Of a stretch of 64,000 nt of DNA, positions 42,684 to 50,573 are shown piece by piece. Numbering within the stretch: position 1 is the stretch's first letter; every line of letters starts with the position of its first letter. The DNA comes from UBA2185 sp964564625 (GTDB lineage Bacteria; Desulfobacterota; Syntrophia; Syntrophales; UBA2185). Both the position numbers and the translations under genes were made by a program. Below the pieces are notes generated by a model that worked only from the letters and a program-made list of their open reading frames with translations, made no database searches and had not been told where the DNA came from. The stretch covers positions 16,154 to 80,153 of the forward strand of contig CAZMBE010000014.1 in assembly GCA_964564625.1 (NCBI GenBank), given 5' to 3'.

Positions 42684-43796
42684 TCAGCTGATATCAGTTA
42701 AAAACTGCCAGTCTTTGTATACCGGCTGGTAACCTTGGGAATAGAGCATCGCTGCCATTTCGGATACGTTCCGTTCATCTGATATTTTAAATTGACCGGT
42801 TGAGTAATATTCCGACCGGCCACCCACGGCGGTGCATGAGCCTGCCGACATTTTTGTGGCTCCCAGTTTAACCAGATGATCCCGCAGTTCAGCACGTTCC
42901 CTTGTGGAGATGGTAATCCCGCCCCGGGGCATAAAAAGTCTGAATGCCAGCATGTACTGAACCAGGTTTTTATCACTTACTTCTACCCTTGGCTGGAATC
43001 CGCCCAGGTGCGGGCGCATCCGCGGCAGTGAAATGCTCACCTCAACTTCGGAGAACATGTTTTGAAGATAGTCCGCGTGCAATCCCGTGAAAAAAGCCTC
43101 GGTTCTCCATTGATGTAATCCGAGGAGGGTTCCTATGTTGACGGTTCTCATTCCCACCCGGCAGGCGCGCTCAGGGGCTTCTATGCGGAAACGGTAGTTT
43201 CGTTTCGGACCGGCCGGGTGCATCCGGGCGTATATATCTTCATCGTACACCTCCTGGTAGATGGTGAGACCATCCACCCCTGCGTCTATCAACTCTGCGT
43301 ACTCGTGTTCCTCTAAAGGGTATATTTCAATGCTGATCGAGGTAAAATAATGTTTCAGGACTTCAACACAGTCCCTGATATATGATACGGGTGATTCCTT
43401 TCTCGATTCTCCGGTAAGAATCAGAATGTGTTTCAAACCACTTGCCGCGATTATTTCAGCCTCTTTCTCAACCTCGGCACGGGTAAGTTTTTTTCTTTCC
43501 AGCGTATTGCTGACCTGGAATCCGCAATATACACAGTGGTTCACACAATAATTGGCAAGGTAGAGGGGAGTAAAAAGAAAAACCACCCTGCCAAAGTGCT
43601 GGACGGTAAGGCGGTGGGCCCTCTGAGCCATTTCTTCTAAGTAGTTTTCCGCGTTGGGGGCAAGCAGGGCGAGGTAATCCTGCTCGTGAAGACGATTTTT
43701 CCCGATAATATTTTTAATCTCGGCACCGGCAATCCTCGTAAAAACCTCATCGAAATCGAATGCGCGGCACCTTTGCATTTCTTCGTAAAAACTCAT
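42684..43796 (-). CDS. thiH: 2-iminoacetate synthase ThiH (radical SAM)
   Basis: 370 residues. ThiH cleaves tyrosine to dehydroglycine for thiazole formation. The radical SAM motif CVNHCVYCGFQ (CxxxCxxC) is near residue 88, followed by ILILTGESRKESPVSYI and the C-terminal ISTRERAELRDHLVKLGATKMSAGSCTAVGG. It follows thiG after a small palindromic element and precedes thiE. Confidence 0.96.
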   Translation of the reverse strand: MSFYEEMQRCRAFDFDEVFTRIAGAEIKNIIGKNRLHEQDYLALLAPNAENYLEEMAQRAHRLTVQHFGRVVFLFTPLYLANYCVNHCVYCGFQVSNTLERKKLTRAEVEKEAEIIAASGLKHILILTGESRKESPVSYIRDCVEVLKHYFTSISIEIYPLEEHEYAELIDAGVDGLTIYQEVYDEDIYARMHPAGPKRNYRFRIEAPERACRVGMRTVNIGTLLGLHQWRTEAFFTGLHADYLQNMFSEVEVSISLPRMRPHLGGFQPRVEVSDKNLVQYMLAFRLFMPRGGITISTRERAELRDHLVKLGATKMSAGSCTAVGGRSEYYSTGQFKISDERNVSEMAAMLYSQGYQPVYKDWQFLTDIS

Positions 43797-43891
43797 ACAC
43801 TAAATAATCCTCACGTCCCGCCAGGGTGCGCTCACTCACGCCGCAACACTCAATGGTATAGACGACAGCACTCCATTGGGTACGAGGGGAG

Positions 43892-43952
43892 GCATAAGGA
43901 GTTCCCTCCTTTTGACAAAGGAGGGCAGGGGGGATTTCCTGATTCCTTATGC
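43892..43952. repeat. Nested palindromic element between thiG and thiH
   Basis: Outer arms GCATAAGGA (43892-43900) and TCCTTATGC (43944-43952); inner hairpin CCCTCCTTT-TGAC-AAAGGAGGG (43904-43925). The outer arm supplies the thiG stop codon (43947-43949), so the insertion would have reset the end of ThiG. It resembles short dispersed palindromes and may affect transcription or mRNA processing between thiG and thiH. Confidence 0.6.
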
Positions 43953-44720
43953 ATCCCTTAAAAATCCCGTCAGAGGTGAAGATGCTCGGGCTATGTCCAT
44001 AATTTCCCCAGGCCCTGAAAGGTAGGCCGTACGTCCTGCTTTCACAGCCATGCCGAAGGCCTTGGCCATAGCGATAGGATCACTGGCAGTGGCGATTGCA
44101 GTATTCACCAACACAGCTGCCACTCCCATTTCCATGGCTTCCGCTGCCTCGGAGGGGCGCCCTATTCCGGCATCCACAATGATGGGAAGATTTATTTCTT
44201 CAACCAAGATACTCACCAGTTCCTTGGTTCTAAGCCCGCGGTTGCTGCCGATTGGTGAACCAAGGGGCATTACTGCCGCCGCTCCCGCAGCAACCAAAGT
44301 CTTTGCCGCCATCAGGTCCGGGCTCATATAGGGGAGCACCACAAATCCTTCAGCGGCGAGGATCTCCGTGGCCTTAATGGTCTCGAAATTGTCCGGAAGC
44401 AGGTACCTGTTGTCAGTGATTACCTCGATCTTTACCCAGTTTCCGCACCCGGCTGCCTTGGCCAGTCTTGCGATCCGAACTGCTTCCTGGGCATTCCTGG
44501 CTCCTGAGGTATTGGGCATCAGGATGCAGTCCTTGGGGACAAACGCAGCGATATTTTCCTCCTCGTATTCCATGTCCACGCGCCGCAGGGCTACCGTTAC
44601 AACCTGTGCTTCCGAAGCCTTGACAACGTCGGGGATTAATTTATTGGAAGAAAACTTGCCGGTTCCCAAAAAAAGCCTGCTGGTCAATTCCCGGTTTCCG
44701 ATCTTTAATATGTCTCCCAC
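43947..44720 (-). CDS. thiG: Thiazole synthase ThiG
   Basis: 257 residues from GTG 44720 (VGDILKIGNRELTSRLFLGTGKF), just after thiS with ribosome site GGGAGGGGGG. A start at 44741 inside thiS is less likely. ThiG makes thiazole phosphate from deoxyxylulose-5-phosphate, dehydroglycine and ThiS thiocarboxylate. It has EVITDNRYLLPDN, PLGSPIGSNRGLRT and VDAGIGRPSEAAEAMEMGVAAVLVNTAIA; the active-site Lys is in the KIEVI strand. Confidence 0.96.
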   Translation of the reverse strand: MGDILKIGNRELTSRLFLGTGKFSSNKLIPDVVKASEAQVVTVALRRVDMEYEEENIAAFVPKDCILMPNTSGARNAQEAVRIARLAKAAGCGNWVKIEVITDNRYLLPDNFETIKATEILAAEGFVVLPYMSPDLMAAKTLVAAGAAAVMPLGSPIGSNRGLRTKELVSILVEEINLPIIVDAGIGRPSEAAEAMEMGVAAVLVNTAIATASDPIAMAKAFGMAVKAGRTAYLSGPGEIMDIARASSPLTGFLRDA

Positions 44721-44724
44721 GTGC

Positions 44725-44925
44725 TTACCCCCCTCCCACAAACCTTAAAATTTCCAGCCGGTCAGCTTCTTTGAGAACGATGTGGTCCCAAATCTCCTTC
44801 TTGATCAGGTCGTAATTGTACTCCACAATGACGGTAGCGGGATTGAGAGCTTTTTGCGCAATAAGACCGGCTATTGTTGCACCTTCTTGTATAACTTCTT
44901 CCTTGCCGTTGAGAATAATTTTCAC
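44725..44925 (-). CDS. thiS: Sulfur carrier protein ThiS
   Basis: 66 residues from GTG 44925 (VKIILNGKEEVIQEGATIAG) to the C-terminal Gly-Gly needed for adenylation and thiocarboxylate formation (RFVGGG). The open frame extends upstream through the leader, but those residues belong to the riboswitch region. It is the first gene of the TPP-regulated operon. No thiF is in the window, so the ThiS-activating enzyme must be elsewhere. Confidence 0.93.
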   Translation of the reverse strand: MKIILNGKEEVIQEGATIAGLIAQKALNPATVIVEYNYDLIKKEIWDHIVLKEADRLEILRFVGGG

Positions 44926-44960
44926 AGTATTACCCCCGGATGCACAGAGCCTCTTTCCAA

Positions 44961-44991
44961 AATAAAAAAGCCTACCACCATGGGTAAGCTT
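44961..44991 (-). terminator. Attenuator terminator of TPP riboswitch
   Basis: On the minus strand, AAGCTTACC pairs with GGTAGGCTT (one mismatch), with TTTTTTATTTT immediately after. It lies between the riboswitch and thiS, consistent with ligand-dependent transcription termination. Confidence 0.8.
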
Positions 44992-45044
44992 TCTATTCAT
45001 ATATATGCCAGTGACTGTACAATGCAACCGGCAACTCAGTTTCT

Positions 45045-45119
45045 GCTTCCCTACGATGGCATTACCCATATCAGGTTCAGAGGGTTGAGATCATTCTCTC
45101 TCAGCCTTGCAGCACCCCC
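45045..45119 (-). ncRNA. TPP riboswitch (THI box)
   Basis: Minus strand: GGGGGTGCTGCAAGGCTGAGA at the 5' side, then ACCCTCTGAACCTGAT, then GGGTAATGCCATCGTAGGGAAG. These are the P1-P2 (GCTGAGA) and P4-P5 (GAACCTGAT, TAATGCC..CG..GGGAA) conserved parts of the THI element. It regulates thiSGHE through the downstream terminator. Confidence 0.95.
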
Positions 45120-45143
45120 AGCTCAACTATTCACTTTTGATGT

Positions 45144-45172
45144 TGTATATTGTATATGTTCACAGTTGTCAA
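45144..45172 (-). promoter_or_regulatory. Promoter of the thi operon
   Basis: On the minus strand TTGACA (45167-45172), a 17-base spacer, TATACA (45144-45149). It is followed within about 25 bases by the TPP riboswitch. Confidence 0.7.
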
Positions 45173-45200
45173 GGTAGAATTAATGTGAGTTCCTTTACTC

Positions 45201-45230
45201 TTGACATGCGCGTTATTTCTTTCTTATACT
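45201..45230 (+). promoter_or_regulatory. Promoter of the bacterioferritin gene
   Basis: TTGACA (45201-45206), an 18-base spacer and TATACT (45225-45230), 69 bases before the ATG at 45299. It is divergent from the thi promoter, only 28 bases apart between the -35 boxes. Confidence 0.65.
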
Positions 45231-45298
45231 TGGCATGCAACGAGGATCTTGTTTGTTCAAGCCAATAGTTTAACATACAATATGCAAGGAGGTGGCGT

Positions 45299-45835
45299 AT
45301 GGTTCAGAGTTCACGGGAACAGAGAAAAAAGAAGGTGATAGAAGCGCTGAATAAAGCGCGTTCTATGGAGTTGCAGGCCATCCATCAATATATGAATCAG
45401 CACTATAACCTGGATGACATGGACTATGGTGATCTGGCTGCGAAAGTAAAACTCATCGCCATCGATGAAATGCGCCATGCAGAAATGTTTGCCGAACGGA
45501 TCAAGGAACTCGGCGGGGAGCCGACGGCCGAACCGGCAGAGAAAGTGGTAAAAGGACAAAAGGTTGAAGTCATCTTTCCCTTTGATGCGGAACTCGAAGA
45601 CGATACCATGGATGTCTACAATCAGTTTTTGCTGATCTGCAGAGAGAATGGAGACAGTACCAGCATGAAGCTTTTTGAGACCATTGTTGACGAAGAGCAG
45701 GTACACTTTAATTATTTTGATAACGTCAGCGATCATATCAAGAAGCTCGGCGCCGCATATCTTGCTCAGATTGCGGGTACTCCGGCCGATACGGGACCGC
45801 CTTCCAAGGGTTTTGTCACAGGGCAGGCAGGATAG
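45299..45835 (+). CDS. Bacterioferritin/ferritin-like protein
   Basis: 178 residues. Four-helix ferritin with metal ligands in SMELQAIHQYMNQHY (Glu), DEMRHAEMFAERI (Glu, His; ExxH), NQFLLICRENGD (helix with Glu) and VDEEQVHFNYFDN (ExxH-type). Such proteins oxidise and store iron, and protect against peroxide. The tail after residue 155 is an extra 20 residues, PSKGFVTGQAG-type. A ribosome site, AAGGAGGTGGCGT, and a strong promoter precede it. Heme-binding Met cannot be assigned with confidence. Confidence 0.9.
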   Translation: MVQSSREQRKKKVIEALNKARSMELQAIHQYMNQHYNLDDMDYGDLAAKVKLIAIDEMRHAEMFAERIKELGGEPTAEPAEKVVKGQKVEVIFPFDAELEDDTMDVYNQFLLICRENGDSTSMKLFETIVDEEQVHFNYFDNVSDHIKKLGAAYLAQIAGTPADTGPPSKGFVTGQAG

Positions 45836-45840
45836 CAGTA

Positions 45841-45897
45841 AAAACAGAAAAGGGACAGCGTACGCCAGTATATCGAGAAGCGCTGTCCCTGTTTTTT
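45841..45897 (+). terminator. Rho-independent terminator after bacterioferritin
   Basis: AGGGACAGCG (45851-45860) pairs perfectly with CGCTGTCCCT (45881-45890), then GTTTTTTG. Confidence 0.85.
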
Positions 45898-46054
45898 GTT
45901 CAGCCTTATACACACTCCGCCATTCCCCTTTACTCCGGTCAGGGCTTCGGTTCACCGGAATTACATTTTTTTACCTGTTGCGAACCAACCCGTGTGTAAA
46001 AGGGGTAAATGAAGGGCGCTATGCTCGTAATACACTAACTCAAAGGGAAAATTT

Positions 46055-46879
46055 ATGAGCTATGCAATGATTGATTGGGAGAAATGCAAGCGCGACGGCA
46101 TATGTGTGGAAACATGTCCAATGGGACTGATTGAACAGGAGAATGACGCATCTTTCCCTACCCCGGAAGGCGATGCAGAAGATCTGTGCGTGGAATGTGG
46201 CCATTGTGTGGCCGTATGCCCCCATGGTGCATTGTCGTTAAAGTCCATAACTCCAGAGCAATGCCCGCCGGTGCGCAGGGAATGGTTGCTGTCTCCTGAA
46301 CAGGCTGAACACTTTCTGCGTTCCAGAAGGTCCATACGGGCATATAAGGACAAGCGGGTAGAAAAGGAACTCATTACGAGATTAATTAAAATTGCTCGCT
46401 ACGCGCCGTCCGGCCACAACAGCCAGCCGGTACAATGGCTTGTCATTCATGAAAGCAAGGAAGTGCAAAAATTAGCAGGCATTGTTATTGACTGGATGCG
46501 TTTTATGGTAACTCATCAGCCTGGCTTCGCGAATTTTCTGCATATGGATCGGGTTGTGGACAGATGGGAAAAAGGCAGAGATGCGGTATGCCGGAAAGCG
46601 CCCCATGTAATTGTTGCTCATGCATCCAAGGAAAACCGCATGGCTCCTGCCGCCTCCACCATTGCCCTGGCGTATCTCGAACTGGCTGCGCCTTCATTCG
46701 GTCTTGGCGCCTGCTGGGCAGGTTACTTTAACGCCGCCGCTGCACTCTGGCCCCCTATGCACAAGGCATTGATGTTGCCGGAAGACCATGCGAGCTTCGG
46801 CGCCATGATGATAGGATACCCGAAGCATACGTATCACCGGCTTCCCCTCAGGAAAGAGCCTCAAATTCTATGGCGATGA
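46055..46879 (+). CDS. Nitroreductase-family protein with N-terminal ferredoxin domain
   Basis: 274 residues. Residues 8-65 carry two [4Fe-4S] motifs: CKRDGICVETCPMG (variant spacing) and CVECGHCVAVCPHG. Residues 85-274 form an FMN nitroreductase fold, starting SRRSIRAYKDKRVEKELITRLI with YAPSGHNSQPVQWLVI for FMN binding, and GLGACWAGYF near the end. Such fusions in anaerobes transfer ferredoxin electrons to flavin for reduction of nitro, ene or similar substrates. Start ATG 46055 follows AAGGGAAA. Substrate unknown. Confidence 0.92.
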   Translation: MSYAMIDWEKCKRDGICVETCPMGLIEQENDASFPTPEGDAEDLCVECGHCVAVCPHGALSLKSITPEQCPPVRREWLLSPEQAEHFLRSRRSIRAYKDKRVEKELITRLIKIARYAPSGHNSQPVQWLVIHESKEVQKLAGIVIDWMRFMVTHQPGFANFLHMDRVVDRWEKGRDAVCRKAPHVIVAHASKENRMAPAASTIALAYLELAAPSFGLGACWAGYFNAAAALWPPMHKALMLPEDHASFGAMMIGYPKHTYHRLPLRKEPQILWR

Positions 46880-47053
46880 TCATGTTCACCAAAACGTCCT
46901 TTTCACACTGTCGTAATGAAAGAGGCTGTCAGGGGGTTCTTATAGAAAACTCTGCGTTTAGACTCATTTCAGTGTCGCATATACAGCTGTTTAGTGGCTG
47001 TTGAAAGCATTGAGGATTCAGGACCAAAAGATGCCCGGTCAGGCGGACCCCAT

Positions 47054-47347
47054 CTATTTGCTTTCAGTGACAGCATATCCTCGTGCTGAAAGATCATTCA
47101 AAACTTCGCCAGGAGAAAATGTCCAAAACTCTATAACCTTCTTTATTGTGTCGTCTTCGTGGACAAACACAAATCTTTTATTGATCAATCCCTTTTTGAA
47201 CACTATAGCTTTAATGTCTTCTCTTCTAAATCGAACTTCCCGAATACCGATGCTTATCGTGATTCCATCATCCCGGATCGTCAATTTTCCGAAAGGCCAA
47301 GAAGAGGTTATCATGCCGATTTTTCCCCCGCCAGTGTGCTCGCTCAT
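47054..47347 (-). CDS. Small PH-like beta-rich protein
   Basis: 97 residues; alternating hydrophobic strands (GKLTIRDDGITISIGIREVRFRREDIKAIVFKKGLINKRFVFVHED) then a C-terminal helix. The pattern resembles bacterial PH-like domains. No signal peptide. Function unknown. The frame is not overlapped by another good candidate. Confidence 0.6.
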   Translation of the reverse strand: MSEHTGGGKIGMITSSWPFGKLTIRDDGITISIGIREVRFRREDIKAIVFKKGLINKRFVFVHEDDTIKKVIEFWTFSPGEVLNDLSARGYAVTESK

Positions 47348-47545
47348 GCTTTCCTAACCTTGCTTGTCTCGTGTGTTTTCTTTGTCTTAGCCCGCATAAC
47401 AATTAATTAACGAGCTTCGCTCTTCCCGGTATTTTGAGCATCAGATGAATACAACTTCTTTTTCCCTGAAGGTCAGTCTGAAATGATTGATCCGCATGGC
47501 CTGAAACAAGAGGCGGCTTTAAATCACATGCCGGATAAATTTGTT

Positions 47546-47782
47546 CTAATATTTATATATCTTACTTATTCCTATGAACAGCAGGACTATACCGATGGTG
47601 GTGAATGCCAGGTTTATCCATTTGATCCAATGTGGAGCAGCGCGGTCTTCCTTGCGTAAAACTCCCCATGTCCAGAGACTGCCTAAGGCCACGACGACAG
47701 CAAGAATCATATGCGTGGGGTGTCCGGTCATGTAAAACAGGAACGCCGCGACAGCACTTATCAGTACGGAAAGAAATCCCAT
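47546..47782 (-). CDS. Small two-to-three-helix membrane protein
   Basis: 78 residues from ATG 47782 (MGFLSVLISAVAAFLFYMTGH), with AAGGGAAAAGACT ahead. The helices are FLSVLISAVAAFLFYM, MILAVVVALGSLWTWGVL and WINLAFTTIGIVLLFIGI. No family recognised. It lies downstream of a cupin gene on the same strand. Confidence 0.7.
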   Translation of the reverse strand: MGFLSVLISAVAAFLFYMTGHPTHMILAVVVALGSLWTWGVLRKEDRAAPHWIKWINLAFTTIGIVLLFIGISKIYKY

Positions 47783-47873
47783 AGTCTTTTCCCTTTTCTT
47801 TTTCCAACAATGACAAAGTCCAAGTTCATATGAAGATTGTAATAGACCGCGGCGCCGGCGTAGATGGTCCGCC

Positions 47874-48233
47874 CTATCGGGCTGCGTCGTCCCTAAGGTA
47901 GGCGTCCTTGCCCGCGAGCCAGTCCTCCCGCGGCGGCGTGAAGATGTCATAGGCCACCAGGGCTTCCATGGCTTCCGCGGTATGCACAACACTGCCCGGG
48001 ATGAAGATCATCTCGCAGGGGCCCACTTCTACGGTCCGGCCTTCGAGGCGGAACCGCCATTTCCCGCTGAACACCCACGTTGTCTGCTCGTTTTCGTGGG
48101 CATGCGGCGGCACCACATATCCCTTGTCGACTTCCGTGAGGGCGATCATCAGCTTGCCGTCCCACGCGAGCTTGCGCCGGAAGTGCTTGTTGACGTGCTC
48201 GTAAGGAATGTCATCCCAGTGGATATGCTTCAT
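47874..48233 (-). CDS. Cupin-domain protein
   Basis: 119 residues from ATG 48233 (MKHIHWDDIPYEHVNKHFRR). The cupin metal site is PPHAHENEQTTWVFSGKWRFRLEG, with a second motif PGSVVHTAEAMEALVAYDIFTP. One domain, single-cupin size. Likely a metal-binding isomerase, dioxygenase or sensor; the substrate is unknown. Ribosome site weak. Confidence 0.85.
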   Translation of the reverse strand: MKHIHWDDIPYEHVNKHFRRKLAWDGKLMIALTEVDKGYVVPPHAHENEQTTWVFSGKWRFRLEGRTVEVGPCEMIFIPGSVVHTAEAMEALVAYDIFTPPREDWLAGKDAYLRDDAAR

Positions 48234-48630
48234 AGGGGTCGCTCCATGTCGAGTGTGTTCTTGTTGATAAGAAATCTCGTTTTCGTGGGGTAGTATACGA
48301 AGAACATTCGTAGACGTCAATGAAATATGGAATAATCACCACTTTAATGGCCTGGTGGTGGGGAATTTGTCGGGGAACAAACAGATAGTAGGGAAAATGG
48401 ACATTCGATGAAGCCAATATCTACATTGTTCCCCGACATTTTGGGAAGATGGGTGGATCGATCTCATAGATTTTCTGAATCATTCTGGCCCAGCTTTTCC
48501 GGCATGCCCGCCGGGAACTGGTCTGATTCACTGATGCACGGGACGGCGGCGTCTATAGCCCTTGATTTTCGGATAGAGATGATTATATTTTATAGATGGA
48601 AAACGTAAAATATAAGTAAGGAATAGTATC
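48234..48630. other. Intergenic region between cupin gene and small membrane protein ORF
   Basis: No convincing gene. It contains a 13-bp perfect inverted repeat, listed separately. Confidence 0.5.
48368..48438. repeat. Perfect 13-bp inverted repeat
   Basis: TGTCGGGGAACAA (48368-48380) and TTGTTCCCCGACA (48426-48438), spaced by 45 bases. It has no T-run after either arm, so a simple terminator is unlikely. It may be a mobile-element scar or a regulator site. Confidence 0.6.
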
Positions 48631-48798
48631 ATGAATAAACTGCTGTTGATAATTGTGGTGATGGTCGTCTGGTTTTTGCTTCAGGCAGTTATTTTGCCGA
48701 AGTTTGGTGTGGAGACCTGACTGGTTCAGACCCGCCAGGGTGCGGGTGAAAAAATTAAAGCGGTCGAGGAGAAACCATCTTTACCGGAGATCAAGTAA
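48631..48798 (+). CDS. Small membrane-anchored protein with in-frame TGA (candidate selenoprotein)
   Basis: ATG 48631 follows a TAAGGA site. It encodes a membrane helix (NKLLLIIVVMVVWFLLQAVI), then LPKFGVET, an in-frame TGA at 48718-48720 (codon 30), then LVQTRQGAGEKIKAVEEKPS and LPEIK to TAA 48796-48798, 55 codons in all. Immediately after TGA, ACCCGC-CAGGGT-GCGGGT forms a strong hairpin (48730-48747) with a G-containing loop, extended by TTC/GAA. That is the position and shape expected of a bacterial SECIS element, though at about 15 bases it is slightly closer to the TGA than usual. Alternative: a 29-residue peptide or a nonsense mutation. Confidence 0.5.
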
Positions 48799-48923
48799 AC
48801 CACCGCCGACTTTTTCTGTGGCTTTATACACGATTACAGGCATCCCATGAGTATTCAGTGTCTCGATAGACGTGATCATTACACATTGGAAGAATGCATG
48901 TTCGTCAACATTCACTGAACAAT

Positions 48924-48953
48924 AAGCCGCCCCACCAGAAGATGAGGCGGCTT
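48924..48953 (+). terminator. Rho-independent terminator
   Basis: AAGCCGCC (48924-48931) pairs with GGCGGCTT (48946-48953), followed by TTCTG. It would end the transcript of the TGA-containing small ORF. Confidence 0.7.
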
Positions 48954-49030
48954 TTCTGTGGAGTCCCTCTTTTATCCGCACAGTGAACGGATATCAAATC
49001 AACTATACACAATAATCAGTAGCCCTCCTT

Positions 49031-49336
49031 TCAAAGGATGTCAACTTTAACACCAGCTATTATTTCCCGATATTCCTCTTCTGTGAAGGCCCGGAGAGTC
49101 TCGGTACGGATGTCGCCTTTTGCGCCAACTGATAGCGCTATCTTGGCGGCTACCTTGTCGTTAGGTGCCTCAGCAATGACTATCGCGTCATACTGCCCCA
49201 TCACAAGGTACCATTCTTTCAACTCCGCCCCCATGGCCTTAAATGCCTTTTTTGCCGCGTCAAGTCGGGCGGGACTCTCCTTGATTTTCTCCATCCCTTG
49301 TTGCGTATAGTTTAAAAGCACAATATAAGTAGTCAT
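49031..49336 (-). CDS. GYD-domain protein
   Basis: 101 residues. MTTYIVLLNYTQQGMEKIKESPARLDAAKKAFKAMGAELKEWYLVMGQYDAIVIAEAPND matches the GYD domain, with the GQYD signature in place of GxYD, a ferredoxin-like fold protein of unknown function often linked to ligand or nucleotide binding. Stand-alone gene. The ribosome site, AAAGGAGATGACAC, is good. Confidence 0.9.
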   Translation of the reverse strand: MTTYIVLLNYTQQGMEKIKESPARLDAAKKAFKAMGAELKEWYLVMGQYDAIVIAEAPNDKVAAKIALSVGAKGDIRTETLRAFTEEEYREIIAGVKVDIL

Positions 49337-49943
49337 GTGTCATCTCCTTTCTGTTTTTATGAGAATTTTGGGGAGTTTATTGGTATAAAGGTATACATAT
49401 AATGCCCCTCAAGGGGGTACATTAACCCCTCGGGGGCATCATATTGGAATCTTGCGGTAATAGCCCTCCTGAAGGATATATATCATCATCTTCCGGGAAC
49501 TCCGTTTCATACTATGCTCCTGTAGACAACATTATGATGATACTGTACTTGTGTGTGGAGAAATGACTGAAGATGAGATAGCAGGGATAGGAATCCCTCT
49601 ATGAGAAACGAGCTGCCATCAATTGATTTGTAGCTATGGGTATGCTGAAAAAATCAATGATATTTTCTAACACAGTATTTTCCCGCAATCAATATTAGAA
49701 AAATATAAGTACTATATAAGGTAATATCTTATGATAATATATATAGAGCACTACATAGCACTACTTTTATGTATTACAAACTATTGATGATTATTGATTG
49801 AAACGTCGCATCAAACAACCAATATCAAGGGTAACGAGTGCAGCGTGCGATACTGTAGTTCATGGTTGAAGGAGGTTAAAATCTCTATACGGTCTCCATG
49901 CAAGGTAGAACCAAGGCGTCTTCAATTGGCTGCGCAGAGCAAT
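49337..49943. other. 607-base region without a recognised gene
   Basis: It contains a long hairpin near the GYD gene (listed separately) and an AT-rich stretch at 49690-49790 with the repeat AGCACTAC at both sides of AT. No coding signal is seen. Confidence 0.5.
49402..49439. repeat. Hairpin-forming sequence upstream of GYD gene
   Basis: ATGCCCC (49402-49408) ... AAGGGG / CCCCT ... GGGGCAT (49433-49439), an imperfect long hairpin ending about 65 bases before the GYD start. Could be a terminator for an upstream transcript or a leader structure. Confidence 0.45.
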
Positions 49944-50249
49944 TTATTCTATGTGTGATTTTGCTGTTTTCAGTGCCAATTCTTTATCCTTTGTGAACAT
50001 CCACCACTGTGGCTTCGTCGTGTGTGGGCCATTCTCTTTGTCGCGGCCTCTGCAATAATACCAGTATCCGAATCGCTCGACGGTAGAAAAAGGATGGATG
50101 CCGGTGCAGAGAATACTGCATGTTCTAATCTCCTTAAAAAAAATGGTTTCTTCCGGATCTTCTTCATTCGCTAAGTCATCAGGCAGGACAATATGAGAAA
50201 CATCTTTGCCTTCGGATTCTCTGTTATCCAACCACTCTGAAATATTCAT
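49944..50249 (-). CDS. Hypothetical protein with Cys-aromatic core
   Basis: 101 residues (MNISEWLDNRESEGKDVSHI), good ribosome site AAAGGAGAAAAGGACCC. Middle has EIRTCSILCTGIHPFSTVERFGYWYYCRGR, with Trp/Tyr and Cys clustered; ends WWMFTKDKELALKTAKSHIE. No family recognised. Acidic N-terminus suggests a soluble protein. Confidence 0.65.
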   Translation of the reverse strand: MNISEWLDNRESEGKDVSHIVLPDDLANEEDPEETIFFKEIRTCSILCTGIHPFSTVERFGYWYYCRGRDKENGPHTTKPQWWMFTKDKELALKTAKSHIE

Positions 50250-50573
50250 GGGTCCTTTTCTCCTTTCAAAAAACTAATGGCACCTCTTGATACATGAACC
50301 TTCCCAGGTTTAATGGATGGGCGTGAACATTTGAGCAGTTAGGGTCAACCAGAATAACGATTACTGCCCGTATTTATTACATCTCGTCAATTGAACCTTC
50401 AGGAAGGTTTTAACAAAGAAAGATCAATATTCGATTTTCAAAATCAACCCATCATCACAAACGCTTTCAGATAGTTGAGAGTACTGTGAATTATCAATAG
50501 AAACATTGTTTATTGACTTTGCTGTAAGTAAGTAAGCTGTCCCCGGTATTCTGCGCGTACTTCGATCATTCCT
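50250..50573. other. Region between hypothetical gene and HD-GYP gene
   Basis: 324 bases; I see no gene, promoter of note or repeat. Confidence 0.4.

Noticed and set aside
48781..48981. Minus-strand 66-codon frame overlapping the small TGA-containing ORF
   Set aside because: It runs through the terminator hairpin at 48924-48953 and has no recognised pattern or ribosome site.
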